Assembly: GCF_902460845.1 (NCBI RefSeq)
Contig: NZ_CABPVS010000002.1
Location: 186,001 to 250,000, forward strand
Source of the DNA: Campylobacter concisus
Lineage (GTDB): Bacteria; Campylobacterota; Campylobacteria; Campylobacterales; Campylobacteraceae
Reading direction: 5' to 3'
Length of the DNA stretch: 64,000 nucleotides
In this document: positions 1 through 9,908 of the stretch, piece by piece
How positions within the stretch are numbered: position 1 is the stretch's first letter
Layout: each line of letters starts with the position of its first letter
Position numbers and translations under genes: made by a program
Notes under the pieces: model-generated
What the model saw: the letters and a program-made list of their open reading frames with translations, nothing else
Told to the model about the DNA's origin: nothing
Database searches by the model: none

Positions 1-1235
1 AAAAATTTGAAAAAGATGGTTTAGGCAAAAGGATCACAAACTATAAATTAAGAGACTGGGGAATTTCTCGTCAAAGATATTGGGGTGCACCAATACCTAT
101 CGTGCACTGCAAATGCTGCGGCGTAGTGCCAGAAAAAGAGGAAAATTTGCCTATTGCGCTACCAGAAGATGTCGAAATCACAGGCGAGGGCAATCCTTTA
201 GATAAACACCCAACTTGGAAATTTACAAAGTGTCCAAAATGTGGCCAAGACGCAATCAGAGAGACTGATACGATGGATACATTTGTGGAGAGCAGCTGGT
301 ATTTTGCTAGATTTGCAAGCGATGAGAAGACTTGGGAGCAAAAAGCACTTGATGAAAAGAGCGTGAATTATTGGATGAATGTAGATCAGTATATCGGCGG
401 TATCGAGCATGCGATATTGCACCTTTTATACGCTAGATTTTTCCAAAAGGTCTTAAGAGACCTTGGCTATCTAAGAGACGATGAGCCGTTTGAAAATTTA
501 CTAACTCAAGGCATGGTCTTAAAAGATGGCAAAAAGATGAGTAAAAGCAAGGGAAACGTAGTAGATCCTGATGATATCATAAATAGATATGGCGCTGATA
601 CAGCAAGGCTTTTTATCCTTTTTGCAGCGCCTCCTCAAAAAGAGCTTGAGTGGAACGATAGCGCAGTTGAAGGCGCATTTAGGTTTTTAAATAGGCTTTG
701 GGAGAAGGCACAAACTATCAAAAAGATAGACGAACTGCCTCAGGTAGATCATGAAAGCCTAAACAAAGATGAGAAATTTGCAAGGCTAAAGATTTATGAA
801 GCGCTTAAAAAATCAACCGAGGTTTTTGGCGACACATTTGCTTTTAATACATTAATCGCTGCTTGCATGGAGGCGTTAAACGCCATAAATGCACAAGATA
901 ACGAAGATGTAAATGCTGAAGGCTTTTTTATCATCTTAAATTTACTAGAGCCTATCGTGCCGCACATCGCAAATGAGCTTAGTGAAGAGCTTTTTGGTAG
1001 AAAAAATTTCACAAAGATAGCCGTAAAAGAAGAGGTTTTTGTAAAAGATAGCATAGCTCTTGCAGTTACAGTAAATGGCAAAAAAAGAGCCGAGTTTGAA
1101 GTGGCAGCGAGCGAGAGTGAGGGTGAAATTTTAAAGCTAGCTAAGCAAAATGTAGCTAAATGGCTTGAAGGAAAAGAAATTTTAAAAGAGATTTATATAA
1201 AAGGCAAATTAGTAAATTTTGTCATTAAAGGATAA
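1..1235 (+). CDS. leuS: Leucyl-tRNA synthetase, C-terminal part (cut by window start)
   Basis: Charges tRNA-Leu with leucine in the cytoplasm. The frame is open from position 3, and the residues before the first ATG (102) read [15 protein letters not shown], a class I synthetase core motif, so this is the 3' part of a longer gene and not a protein starting at 102. Also visible are a zinc-type CxxC pair (CPKCG), the [10 protein letters not shown] stretch and the KMSKSKGN signature that binds ATP, followed by the helical anticodon-binding domain. Roughly 410 of an expected 800 or more residues are present. It ends 3 bases before lptE, so the two are probably co-transcribed. The identification is secure; only the N-terminus is missing. 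Confidence 0.97.
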   Translation, partial: KFEKDGLGKRITNYKLRDWGISRQRYWGAPIPIVHCKCCGVVPEKEENLPIALPEDVEITGEGNPLDKHPTWKFTKCPKCGQDAIRETDTMDTFVESSWYFARFASDEKTWEQKALDEKSVNYWMNVDQYIGGIEHAILHLLYARFFQKVLRDLGYLRDDEPFENLLTQGMVLKDGKKMSKSKGNVVDPDDIINRYGADTARLFILFAAPPQKELEWNDSAVEGAFRFLNRLWEKAQTIKKIDELPQVDHESLNKDEKFARLKIYEALKKSTEVFGDTFAFNTLIAACMEALNAINAQDNEDVNAEGFFIILNLLEPIVPHIANELSEELFGRKNFTKIAVKEEVFVKDSIALAVTVNGKKRAEFEVAASESEGEILKLAKQNVAKWLEGKEILKEIYIKGKLVNFVIKG

Positions 1236-1238
1236 ATT

Positions 1239-1778
1239 TTGAGATATTTTTTAGCGTTTTTTATTGCGATATTTATCTGTGGATGTGGCTATAAGCCGGT
1301 TTCAAAGATCACACATGATCTAGTTGGCGATAAAATTTACGTTGATGTGATTATCAGCAAAGAAGAACCAAAAAATAGCGTTTGGATAAAAGACGCTGTA
1401 AAAGAGGGCATGGTCGCAAGGCTAAATAAAAATTTATCAAGCAAAGAAAGTGCTGATACTTCGATAATAGTTTCAGTTAATAATTTAAGCTATGAAGCAA
1501 TTATTTATGATGAGTTTGGCTATATTACGTCATACAAAGCACATTTAAGCTTAAATTATAAGACTAAATTTAAAGATGGCACCGTAGTTGATATTCCAGC
1601 CACTGGCGAGTATGACTTTAGTGTCGCAAGACGTCAAAAAGATGTAAGATTTGCTGATAGCGTTCTTAGTGATACTCAAAAATACGAAGCTATCAAAGAG
1701 GCATCAAAAGAGGCCTTTGATGAGTATATCGCAAGTTTAGCGGTAAAAGGATATAGAAATGGCAGCAGTAACCGTTAG
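1239..1778 (+). CDS. lptE: LPS-assembly lipoprotein LptE-like
   Basis: A 179-residue lipoprotein. A short hydrophobic leader ends in a lipobox (ICGCGYKP), so the mature protein would start at Cys15 or Cys17 and be anchored to the outer membrane. The small size, the GCGYKP start and the position directly behind leuS match the epsilonproteobacterial LptE-like lipoprotein, which is expected to plug the LptD barrel during lipopolysaccharide transport to the cell surface. The start is TTG at 1239, because no ATG precedes the leader. The 3' end overlaps the next gene by 20 bases. The lipoprotein character is seen directly; the LptE role is inferred from family and gene order, since LptE sequences are poorly conserved. 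Confidence 0.75.
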   Translation: MRYFLAFFIAIFICGCGYKPVSKITHDLVGDKIYVDVIISKEEPKNSVWIKDAVKEGMVARLNKNLSSKESADTSIIVSVNNLSYEAIIYDEFGYITSYKAHLSLNYKTKFKDGTVVDIPATGEYDFSVARRQKDVRFADSVLSDTQKYEAIKEASKEAFDEYIASLAVKGYRNGSSNR

Positions 1779-3333
1779 TCAAATAGTCAAGGAAGCCTTA
1801 AATGAGATCAAAGATCGTCATTTGATGCTAACGCCAGAGAATTACACTGAAGTCTATAATGAAATTTCTAAAAAATATGGCTTTACAACAGAAGAGAGTA
1901 AAAAGATAGAAAAATATATCTCAAGGCTTGGCGATGAATATAAAAATCAAGCCCTAAGCCTCCATATAAAGACGGTCGATGAGTTTGTCGCTTTTATGAC
2001 TGCCAGGCTCTCTAGGGGTGCTCAACAAGGAGCAGGCCTTGTAGCTGATGATAAAAAACTACAGTCACTAAATGCATTTGCTAGAAGAATTCTCCAAGCA
2101 ATCTCAATGCTTCACAATAAAGATGCAAAAAGCTTAGCAGAGCAAAGTATGCAGCTACTTGCTAGAAGATATGATGAGAAAAATCTTGAAGAAATGTGCC
2201 TTAGATGGTTTGACTTTGTTAGCTCTTACGATACTGAATTTTTAGAATTTTTGAAATATTATGGTGTTAGAAATTTTGATGATTTAAAGACAATGAGTTC
2301 TGAACTTGAGAAATTTCTTACACAAAAAGATGAAGATGGCGAAGAGGATGTTTTAATTCAGCTTTTAAGTCTTACTCTTGAGCCTTCTATTACAAAGGAT
2401 CTTGATGAAGAGCTTAGCACAATAAGAAGTACTTTGAAGCAAAATCCTAAAACCTTAAATAGCAAAGAATTTCAAGAAAAGGTAAAGGCATTTGTTGATC
2501 GCAGAATAGAAGAAGATAGAACGGAGATCATCGAGAAAGTTGGTTCACTAAATAATGTCTTGCAAAATATAAGCGAGAGAATTTCTGATATTGCAGTTAG
2601 TTCGCAAAGTAGTTCTGATAAAGTTAAAAGCATTAAAAATGATCTAAAAAATGTAAATTTAAATACAAATAGCATTGATCAAGTAAGAAGCATGCTTATT
2701 GAGATCGCTGGTGCTTTGGAGATCGAGAGCAAAGAGCTAGGTATCGAGATGCACAATAGACAAGCTACTATTTTAGAGCTTCAAAATAGAGTGAACAGCC
2801 TTGAAAAAGAGCTTGAGGAAGCTAAACTGGAGAGCAAAGAGGACTTTTTGACAAAGGTATCTACTAAGCGTGCTTTGATGAATGAGATTCAACGCATTGA
2901 AGAGGCATATAAACGCTATGGGACTGATTATTCTATCTGCTTTGTTGATATTGACTTTTTCAAAAGCATAAACGATACTTATGGGCATGAGGCTGGAGAT
3001 GTTATTCTTTCAGCAGTGGCTCAAGTGCTTAAGAAAAATGCTAGAAAGGTTGATTTCGTTGGTAGATATGGCGGCGAAGAATTTGTAATCTTGCTTCCAA
3101 GCACTGGCTTAAAAGATAGTGTTAAATTTGGAGATAAACTAAGAAGCATGATAGAAAATTTTAAATTTATATATAAAAATGAGCGTATTAAGGTTACTAT
3201 CAGCTCTGGTATAGCGACAAGAAGTGCAAATTTAAGTGAGACGATGACGCTTGAGGCTGCTGATAAGATGCTTTATCTCTCAAAAGAAAATGGCAGAAAT
3301 CAAGTAATGCCAAAGATAATCGAGGAAAAATGA
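1759..3333 (+). CDS. GGDEF-domain protein, probable diguanylate cyclase
   Basis: A 524-residue protein with a C-terminal GGDEF domain (about 360-520) that would make cyclic di-GMP from two GTP. The active-site loop is GGEEF (RYGGEEFVILLP), an accepted active variant. An RxxD inhibitory site (RKVD) lies exactly five residues before it, so product inhibition is likely. The first 350 residues are mostly helical with a long coiled coil (about 270-360) and no membrane segment; I do not recognise a sensor domain. It overlaps lptE by 20 bases and folC by 4 bases (ATGA), within the leuS-mfd operon. As I recall, C. jejuni has an uncharacterised gene at this place. The cyclase call is by motif; the input signal is unknown. 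Confidence 0.85.
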   Translation: MAAVTVSQIVKEALNEIKDRHLMLTPENYTEVYNEISKKYGFTTEESKKIEKYISRLGDEYKNQALSLHIKTVDEFVAFMTARLSRGAQQGAGLVADDKKLQSLNAFARRILQAISMLHNKDAKSLAEQSMQLLARRYDEKNLEEMCLRWFDFVSSYDTEFLEFLKYYGVRNFDDLKTMSSELEKFLTQKDEDGEEDVLIQLLSLTLEPSITKDLDEELSTIRSTLKQNPKTLNSKEFQEKVKAFVDRRIEEDRTEIIEKVGSLNNVLQNISERISDIAVSSQSSSDKVKSIKNDLKNVNLNTNSIDQVRSMLIEIAGALEIESKELGIEMHNRQATILELQNRVNSLEKELEEAKLESKEDFLTKVSTKRALMNEIQRIEEAYKRYGTDYSICFVDIDFFKSINDTYGHEAGDVILSAVAQVLKKNARKVDFVGRYGGEEFVILLPSTGLKDSVKFGDKLRSMIENFKFIYKNERIKVTISSGIATRSANLSETMTLEAADKMLYLSKENGRNQVMPKIIEEK

Positions 3334-4532
3334 GCCTAGCTAAATTTCTTGATGGCAAGCCGCTTTATTACAAAGAGATTGACTATGGCAGGATTATTAG
3401 AGCGTATGCGACTATAAAAGAGCACATAAAGCCATTTAAGATTATTCACATAATAGGCACAAATGGCAAAGGAAGTACTGGCCGCTTTTTAGCGCAAATT
3501 TTAAGCCAAAATGGTGCAAAAGTAGGGCATTACACAAGCCCACATATATTTAAATTTAACGAGCGATTTTGGCTAAATGGTGAGGTTGCTAGCGATGAAA
3601 TTTTAGAAGCAGCTCATGAGCGTTTGCAAGGACTTTTAAGCGACGAGTACAAGGTAAAAACGAGCTATTTTGAGTATATGACATTGCTTTCTGCCGTGCT
3701 TTTTGAGGGTTGCGACTATTTTATCTGTGAGGCTGGCATGGGTGGCGTGCTGGATGCGACAAATGTCTTTGAAAAAGAGCTAAGTATTTTTACGCCCATC
3801 GGACTTGATCATACGGCAGTTCTTGGGGATAGCTTAGAAGAAATTTCACACACGAAATTTGAAGCTATGGGTAAAAGAGCTATTTTAAATGATGAGATGA
3901 ACGAGATAAGCGTTGCTATCGCAAAAGAGATCGCAAACCAGAGGGGTGCAATTTTGAGCTTCCCAAGAGAAATTTTAACCAAAGAAAATTTAAACGAGAT
4001 CGCAAACTACGCAGATAAATTTAATCTACCAGAGTTTTTACGATCAAATTTAACTCTAGCCTACGCTGCTGCTAAAATTTTAGATAGCAGCATAGACATA
4101 AAAAAGCTTGGTGCTCTTACGCTTCGTGGCAGATGTGAAAAGATCGCTTCAAATTTATACGTTGATGTCGGCCATAACGAGCTTGGTGCAAAGGCTGTGG
4201 CTAAGAAATTTAGCTCTAAAGAGTTTAGTGACAAGAAGCTAACTCTAGTTTATAACTCATTTTTAGATAAAGATTTCAAGGCGGTTTTGGCAGCTCTAAA
4301 GCCAGTCGTTGAGGATGTGCTACTTTATCACTATCACTGCGATGGCAGGGAGCTTGGCGGAGAGCTCATAAATAAAGCACTAAACGAGCTTGAAATTTCA
4401 CATAGAGAGTTTGAGTCAAGCGATATGAACGATATAAAAGAGGCAAAAAACGGCAAAATTTACCTAGCATTTGGCTCTTTTCACCTGGCCGAAGCCTTTT
4501 TAAAAGAGTACTATGCAAGCAAAGGTCTATGA
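3330..4532 (+). CDS. folC: Bifunctional folylpolyglutamate/dihydrofolate synthase
   Basis: Adds glutamate to dihydropteroate and to tetrahydrofolates, which keeps folates in the cell and active. Residues 43-49 (GTNGKGS) form the ATP-binding loop typical of FolC and Mur ligases. GHYTSPH and the later GLDHTAVLG stretch are also family signatures, and the C-terminal domain has DVGHNELGA. The 400-residue length is normal for the family. The start overlaps the GGDEF gene stop (ATGA) and the 3' end overlaps mfd by 20 bases, so translation is coupled along the operon. Nothing in it looks damaged. Confidence 0.94.
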   Translation: MSLAKFLDGKPLYYKEIDYGRIIRAYATIKEHIKPFKIIHIIGTNGKGSTGRFLAQILSQNGAKVGHYTSPHIFKFNERFWLNGEVASDEILEAAHERLQGLLSDEYKVKTSYFEYMTLLSAVLFEGCDYFICEAGMGGVLDATNVFEKELSIFTPIGLDHTAVLGDSLEEISHTKFEAMGKRAILNDEMNEISVAIAKEIANQRGAILSFPREILTKENLNEIANYADKFNLPEFLRSNLTLAYAAAKILDSSIDIKKLGALTLRGRCEKIASNLYVDVGHNELGAKAVAKKFSSKEFSDKKLTLVYNSFLDKDFKAVLAALKPVVEDVLLYHYHCDGRELGGELINKALNELEISHREFESSDMNDIKEAKNGKIYLAFGSFHLAEAFLKEYYASKGL

Positions 4533-7458
4533 GTATCTTTTAACACACGCCCCACAAATTCTCATCTGTGAAGATGACAAAGAAGCAGCACTTTGTGCGG
4601 ATGCGGCCAGTTTTGCTGGCTTTAACGCTTTTAAATTACCTGATTTTAGAGCTAAAAAGGGCGATGATCTAAGAAGCTTTAACGAAGAGCTTTTTGAAAT
4701 TTCATCCGTGCTTAGCAAATACTATAAATTTGATGGCAAAAAGATCATTATAAGCCCATTTAGCACGCTTTTAAACCCACTTCCAACGCAAAAAAACTTA
4801 AAGAGCTCAACGATCAAACTAAAAGACAATCTAAATTTAAGCGAATTTGCCGACCTGCTTATACGCTTTGGCTACGAGTGCGTCGATATCGTTGAGAGCG
4901 TTGGTGAGTTTAGCATACGCGGCGAAGTGATCGACATTTACGGCGTAAATATGGATGATCCTGTTAGGATTTTGCTCTTTGGTGATGAGATTGAGAGCAT
5001 AAGAAACTACAACACTGCCACGCAAATTAGCAATAAAGCCGAGCTAAGCGAAGCCGAGATCGTTCCTTTTATCGCAAATTTGAGCAAAGATGAGTTTGAA
5101 AAGGTCAGCCAAAAGATCGAGGATATGCAAAGCGACGCCTTGGTGAGTGATCTAAATTCGCTTGGATTTTGGGCGATCGATAGCTTTAGTGACTATTTAA
5201 AAGTTTTTGACGCAAAGCTTGTTAGAAAGATCGATTTTGGAATTTATGATGTGCCTGAGGAGAAATTTAAGGGCATTGAAATTTTACCTGAGCCAAAGGT
5301 CTACAAAGACCTCGAAGTTACTCTAAATTTTGACTTTTTTGAGCTAAATAAGAGCAAAAATATAACCGTTCTTTCAAGAAACGAAGGGCTTTTTAAGGGC
5401 TATGAGCTTGATAGCTTTACAGATGTAAAGCTTGAAATTTCGCCTCTTGTGGTAAATATAACTTCAAGCGACAAGATAGTCGTTTCACTAAATAAATTTG
5501 AGAAAAAAAGGCGAGTTAGACGTTCAAGTCTCGTGGTAGACGAGCTAAAAGTAAATGATTACGTCGTGCATGAAGATTATGGTATAGGTAAATTTCTAGG
5601 GCTTGAAAAGATCAAGGTTTTGGGTGCTACGAAGGAATTTGTGGTCATTGCTTATCAAAATGACGACAAGCTTCTTTTGCCAGTAGAGCATCTAAATCTA
5701 ATCGATCGCTACATTGCACAAAATGGCTCTATGGCGGTGTTGGACCGCTTAGGCAAGGCAAATTTTGCCAAGATAAAAGAAAAGGTCAGAGAAAAACTCT
5801 TTGCGATCGCTTCAAAGATCGTAGCTATGGCGGCAAAAAGAGAGCTCGTGGCTGGTAAAATTTTGCAAAAAGAAGACATCTCTTATCTAAATTTCGTCCA
5901 AGACGCTGGCTTTTCATACACGAGCGATCAGCAAAAAGCGGTAAATGATATAAGGGATGAGCTAAAAAGCGGCAAGGTGATGGATAGGCTGCTTAGTGGC
6001 GACGTGGGTTTTGGCAAGACTGAAGTTGCGATGAATGCTATATTTACCTGCATAAAATCAGGCTTTAGCGCATTTTTCTTTGTGCCAACGACGCTTCTTA
6101 GCTCACAGCATTACAAGACGCTAAGCCAAAGATTTAGCAAATTTGGCATAAAGGTTTTTAGACTGGATCGCTTCTCAAGCGCCAAAGAAAAATCAAGCCT
6201 GCAAAAAGCGCTAAAAGAAAATGAGCCCATAGTTTGCGTGGGTACGCATGCACTTCTTGGTGTAAAGGCTGAAAATTTAGGGCTTATAGTGGTTGATGAA
6301 GAGCATAAATTTGGCGTTAAACAAAAAGAGCAGCTAAAAGAAATTTCTCAAAATTCACACATCTTAAGCATGAGTGCCACTCCTATACCAAGAAGCCTAA
6401 ATATGGCGCTTAGCAAGATAAAAACATATAGCATTTTAGCCACTCCGCCAAGCTCAAGGCTTGATGTGAGAACAAGTGTGAAAGAGTGGGATGAAAAGGT
6501 CGTCAAAGAGGCGATCATGCGTGAGCTAAGACGCGGCGGGCAGACTTTTTACATTCACAACCACATCGCAGACATAGAGCAAACAGCAAATGAGCTAAGA
6601 AAAATTTTGCCAAAGCTTAGGATTTTGATACTTCACTCAAAGGTAAATGCAAAAATAGCTGAAGATGAGATGATGAAATTTGAGCAGGGCGAGTATGACC
6701 TGCTACTTTGCACCAGTATCGTTGAAAGTGGCATTCATTTGCCAAATGCAAACACCATAATTGTAGAAAATGCCAATAAATTTGGCATGGCTGACCTGCA
6801 CCAGCTGCGCGGTCGTGTGGGCAGAAGTGACAAGCAGGCTTATTGCTACTTTTTGGTGGAGGATAAGGATGTCATTAGTAAAGACGCGCTAAAACGTCTT
6901 GTGGCACTTGAAGGCAACTCATTTTTGGGTGCTGGCTCAGTGTTAGCATATCACGACCTTGAGATAAGAGGTGGCGGTAACATCATCGGCGAGGCGCAAA
7001 GCGGCCACATCGAGGCTATTGGCTACTCGCTATATCTAAAGATGCTAGAAGATGAGATAAATAAGCTTCTTAATCAAGGCTCCGCAAAGCTTGACAAGAT
7101 CGATCTAAAGCTTAGCGTAAGCGCCTTTTTAAATCAAGAATTTATAAGAGAAGATAGGCTCAGGCTTGAAATTTATAGACGCCTTAGCAAGTGCAAAGAG
7201 GTTAGCGAGGTCTATGAGATACAAAGCGAGCTTGAGGATAGATTTGGCAAGATAGATATATTTACAAAGCAGTTTTTAGATGTCATCATCATTAAAATTT
7301 TAGCTCTAAAAGCTGGCATAAAAACGATCTCAAACAGCGAGCAAAACATACTAATAACAAAAAATGATGATGAGAAGATCAGGCTAAAGTCACGTAGCAA
7401 GGATGATGACGATGTTTTGGCTGAAATTTTGGTCTATCTAAGAAAGGATAAGAAGTGA
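4513..7458 (+). CDS. mfd: Transcription-repair coupling factor Mfd
   Basis: A DNA translocase that pushes stalled RNA polymerase off damaged template and recruits UvrA. In order are a short UvrB-like N-terminal part, the RNA-polymerase interaction domain (around 330-400, with VHEDYGIGKFLG), and a superfamily 2 helicase core with Walker A GDVGFGKTE (about 496-504), the DEEH box (VVDEEHKFG), SMSATPIPRS and QLRGRVGRS, then a C-terminal TRCF domain. At 981 residues it is shorter than the E. coli protein (about 1150), as usual in Campylobacter, mainly from a reduced N-terminal region. It overlaps folC by 20 bases and the next gene by 4. Identification is secure from the helicase motifs and the polymerase-interaction domain. 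Confidence 0.96.
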   Translation: MQAKVYEYLLTHAPQILICEDDKEAALCADAASFAGFNAFKLPDFRAKKGDDLRSFNEELFEISSVLSKYYKFDGKKIIISPFSTLLNPLPTQKNLKSSTIKLKDNLNLSEFADLLIRFGYECVDIVESVGEFSIRGEVIDIYGVNMDDPVRILLFGDEIESIRNYNTATQISNKAELSEAEIVPFIANLSKDEFEKVSQKIEDMQSDALVSDLNSLGFWAIDSFSDYLKVFDAKLVRKIDFGIYDVPEEKFKGIEILPEPKVYKDLEVTLNFDFFELNKSKNITVLSRNEGLFKGYELDSFTDVKLEISPLVVNITSSDKIVVSLNKFEKKRRVRRSSLVVDELKVNDYVVHEDYGIGKFLGLEKIKVLGATKEFVVIAYQNDDKLLLPVEHLNLIDRYIAQNGSMAVLDRLGKANFAKIKEKVREKLFAIASKIVAMAAKRELVAGKILQKEDISYLNFVQDAGFSYTSDQQKAVNDIRDELKSGKVMDRLLSGDVGFGKTEVAMNAIFTCIKSGFSAFFFVPTTLLSSQHYKTLSQRFSKFGIKVFRLDRFSSAKEKSSLQKALKENEPIVCVGTHALLGVKAENLGLIVVDEEHKFGVKQKEQLKEISQNSHILSMSATPIPRSLNMALSKIKTYSILATPPSSRLDVRTSVKEWDEKVVKEAIMRELRRGGQTFYIHNHIADIEQTANELRKILPKLRILILHSKVNAKIAEDEMMKFEQGEYDLLLCTSIVESGIHLPNANTIIVENANKFGMADLHQLRGRVGRSDKQAYCYFLVEDKDVISKDALKRLVALEGNSFLGAGSVLAYHDLEIRGGGNIIGEAQSGHIEAIGYSLYLKMLEDEINKLLNQGSAKLDKIDLKLSVSAFLNQEFIREDRLRLEIYRRLSKCKEVSEVYEIQSELEDRFGKIDIFTKQFLDVIIIKILALKAGIKTISNSEQNILITKNDDEKIRLKSRSKDDDDVLAEILVYLRKDKK

Positions 7459-8219
7459 TAGATTGGGGCGTGAAGTATGCAGCGATTTATAGAAGTACAA
7501 AAGGGATGTTAAAGCCGGTTGAGGATATCGATTTTGTCGATATCGACTCACTTTATGGGCTAGAGAAACAAAAAGAAATTTTACTAAAAAATACTCTAAA
7601 TTTTATCGAAGGCAAGGATGCAAACCATGTGCTTCTTTGGGGCGAGAGAGGATGTGGCAAGTCAAGTCTCGTAAGGGCTGTTTTTACTAAATTTTATAAA
7701 GCTGGGCTTCGCATCATTGAGATCGGTTGCGAGGATCTAAAATACCTTGGTGACATCATCGATGAGATCAGAAAGAGTGAGTTTAAATTTATCATTTTCT
7801 GCGATGATCTAAGCTTTGAAAATGGCAGTAATGAGTATAAATTTCTAAAACCTATAATGGATGGCTCTATCCAAAAGCCGCCAAAAAACGTCCTTTTATA
7901 CGCTACTTCAAATCGCAGACACCTAATAAGCGAGTTTAAAAGCGAAAATGAAAACTCAGAGCTAATAGACGGCGAAATCCACTACAGCGACGCAGCTCAG
8001 GAGAAAATTTCTCTATCCGATCGTTTTGGTCTTTGGATTAGCTTTTATCAAGGCAACTACGACGAGTACCTAAAAATGGTTGATTTTTACTTTAAAGACT
8101 ATAAAGGCAATAAAGACGAGCTTCATACGCTTGCTAAAAATTTCGCCACACTAAGAGCTAGCAGAAGTGGCAGAACAGCAAAGCAGTTTTATCTCACATT
8201 TAAAGAAAATTTAAAATGA
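7455..8219 (+). CDS. AAA+ ATPase of the DUF815 family
   Basis: A 254-residue ATPase of unknown role. The Walker A loop GERGCGKSS is at residues 63-71, and a Walker B-like IIFCDDL stretch follows near residue 114. The later YATSNRRHL (sensor 1-like) and the order of blocks fit the DUF815 family of AAA ATPases, for which I know no established substrate. There is no signal peptide or membrane segment. It overlaps mfd and the next gene by 4 bases each (ATGA junctions), so it is translationally coupled between two DNA-repair genes. A role near DNA repair is only suggested by that context. Confidence 0.8.
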   Translation: MIDWGVKYAAIYRSTKGMLKPVEDIDFVDIDSLYGLEKQKEILLKNTLNFIEGKDANHVLLWGERGCGKSSLVRAVFTKFYKAGLRIIEIGCEDLKYLGDIIDEIRKSEFKFIIFCDDLSFENGSNEYKFLKPIMDGSIQKPPKNVLLYATSNRRHLISEFKSENENSELIDGEIHYSDAAQEKISLSDRFGLWISFYQGNYDEYLKMVDFYFKDYKGNKDELHTLAKNFATLRASRSGRTAKQFYLTFKENLK

Positions 8220-8884
8220 GATCAACTGATCTGTTTTTAGCTCTGCTAAATCACAAAAAGAGAAATTTAGACGAGCTAAAATGGCCGGGCGAGGGCACTT
8301 TTGAGGTTGTTTTGGGAGCTATCTTGGTGCAAAATACCAACTGGAAAAATGTAGAAAAAGCGCTAGATAATCTAAAAAAAGCAAATAAAGATAGCCTACA
8401 AGGCATTTGCGAGCTTGAAAACAGCGAGCTTGCTACGCTCATAAAGCCAAGTGGCTTTTATAACACAAAGGCTAAACGGCTAAAGACGCTTTGTCTATCT
8501 ATAAAAAATGAATTCGAGAGCTTTGAAAATTTTAAAGAAAATGTAAGTCGTGAGTGGCTCATAAGCGTAAAAGGTGTTGGAGCCGAGACTTGTGATGCGA
8601 TACTGGCATATGCTTGCAGTAAGCCATATATGGTCGTTGATAATTACGCACTTAGGATAATGGCGTATTTTGACTATACTTTTGAGAGCTACGAAGAGGC
8701 GGCTGAGTGGTTTAGCTCGCTTGATTATGATGAAATTTATAAATTTCTTGATAGCGAGAAATTTGATGAGGTTGAAATTTTAAAACTCTACCACGCTCTT
8801 ATTTTGGAGTTTTGTAAAGAAAATTTCAAAGGTAAAATTTTAAGCCAAAATGGTCAAAAAATATTAAGTAGCATTAAAAATTAA
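8216..8884 (+). CDS. MagIII-like 3-methyladenine DNA glycosylase (endonuclease III family)
   Basis: Removes alkylated adenine from DNA if it works like Helicobacter pylori MagIII, which it resembles closely in several blocks: WPG..TFEVVLGAILVQNT, PSGFYNTKAKRL, REWLISVKGVG and MVVDNY. The helix-hairpin-helix is around 115-130 (VKGVGAET), and the catalytic aspartate of the family is Asp142 in VVDNY. The four C-terminal cysteines that hold an iron-sulfur cluster in true endonuclease III are absent, which fits MagIII and argues against Nth. Length is 222 residues, like H. pylori MagIII (about 218). It is the last gene of the leuS operon. Substrate specificity is inferred from similarity I remember, not tested. 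Confidence 0.8.
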   Translation: MRSTDLFLALLNHKKRNLDELKWPGEGTFEVVLGAILVQNTNWKNVEKALDNLKKANKDSLQGICELENSELATLIKPSGFYNTKAKRLKTLCLSIKNEFESFENFKENVSREWLISVKGVGAETCDAILAYACSKPYMVVDNYALRIMAYFDYTFESYEEAAEWFSSLDYDEIYKFLDSEKFDEVEILKLYHALILEFCKENFKGKILSQNGQKILSSIKN

Positions 8885-8955
8885 ACTACTAATATGTAAC
8901 AACTCTTTATAAATTTGCCAAAGATTGGGGCTTTTTATAGTCTATTTTAAAATTC

Positions 8956-8972
8956 TGTGCTAAATTTACACA
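8956..8972. promoter_or_regulatory. Imperfect dyad in the cysK leader
   Basis: TGTG-C-TAAATTTA-CACA is a palindrome apart from one extra C and lies about 30 bases before the cysK start, downstream of the MagIII-like gene stop. It sits where a repressor or activator of cysteine synthesis could bind. AT-rich palindromes arise easily by chance, so this is only a candidate. Confidence 0.25.
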
Positions 8973-9002
8973 AAATTTATCTTATTTAATTTAGGAGGAG
9001 TG

Positions 9003-9908
9003 ATGATTTACGATAACATCGTTAAAACGATTGGTAATACACCTATTGTAAAGATAAAAACAGGTGCTGATGAAGCCGAAATTTACGTAAAATTAGAGTT
9101 TTTTAACCCAGGTGGCTCTGTAAAAGATAGGATCGCATTTAATATGATAACTAAAATGCTAGCTGACGGTACGCTAAAACATGGCGATACTATCGTTGAG
9201 CCAACGAGCGGAAATACTGGCATTGGCGTTGCAATGTGCGGTGCTGCACTTGGCTTTAAAGTGATACTTTGCATGCCAGAGAGCATGAGTATCGAAAGAC
9301 GCAAGATCGTAGCTGCTTATGGTGCACAGCTTGAGCTTACTCCAGCGTCTGGTGGCATGAAAGCAGCGATCGCAAGAGCTACAGAGCTAGCAGCTCAGCC
9401 AAATCATATAATGCTAAGCCAGTTTGAAAACAAGTATAACCCACAAGCTCACGAACTAACAACAGCTGCTGAAATTGTGGCTGATTTTAGCAAGCTTGAT
9501 GCATTTGTATCTGGCGTTGGCACAGGTGGCACAATAAGTGGCGTAGCAAAAATTTTAAAAGAAAAAGGCTATGATACTAAGATCATCGCAGTTGAGCCTG
9601 AGGCATCGCCGGTTTTAAGTGGTGGCAACCCAGGGCCGCATAAGATTCAAGGCATTGGAGCTGGATTTTTACCAAATACTATGAATATGAACTTAGTTAG
9701 CGAGGTAGAAAAAGTAAGCAATGATGACGCACTAAACGCAGCTAGAGCAATTGCAAAAAGTGATGGACTCATGATAGGTATAAGCGGTGGTGCTGCTTAC
9801 GTGGCTGCAAAAAGAGTAGCTAAAAGACTTGGCACTGGCAAAAAAGTACTTTTCATAGCTCCAGATAACGGCGAGAGATACCTAAGTACAGAGCTTTATG
9901 GAGCATAA
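9003..9908 (+). CDS. cysK: Cysteine synthase (O-acetylserine sulfhydrylase)
   Basis: Makes cysteine from O-acetylserine and sulfide with pyridoxal phosphate. The PLP lysine is Lys41 in [19 protein letters not shown] binds the substrate, and [10 protein letters not shown] together with the late ISGGAA bind the cofactor phosphate and ring. The 301-residue length is normal. A GTG at 9000 is also in frame, but the strong AGGAGG site (8993-8998) is spaced 4 bases from the ATG at 9003 and touches the GTG, so 9003 is chosen. The 3' end overlaps cysE by 11 bases; the two enzymes act in consecutive steps and form a complex in other bacteria. Confidence 0.97.
   Translation: MIYDNIVKTIGNTPIVKIKTGADEAEIYVKLEFFNPGGSVKDRIAFNMITKMLADGTLKHGDTIVEPTSGNTGIGVAMCGAALGFKVILCMPESMSIERRKIVAAYGAQLELTPASGGMKAAIARATELAAQPNHIMLSQFENKYNPQAHELTTAAEIVADFSKLDAFVSGVGTGGTISGVAKILKEKGYDTKIIAVEPEASPVLSGGNPGPHKIQGIGAGFLPNTMNMNLVSEVEKVSNDDALNAARAIAKSDGLMIGISGGAAYVAAKRVAKRLGTGKKVLFIAPDNGERYLSTELYGA

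Noticed and set aside
102..1235. A complete 377-residue protein starting at the first ATG
   Set aside because: The frame is open to the window edge and codes for a LeuRS motif before that ATG, so it is a truncated view of leuS.
8910..8940. A possible terminator before cysK (GCCAA...TTGGGGC, then T5)
   Set aside because: The stem needs a two-base bulge and is weak; I could not support it as a feature.
9000..9002. GTG start for cysK
   Set aside because: It touches the AGGAGG ribosome site; the ATG three bases later has correct spacing.
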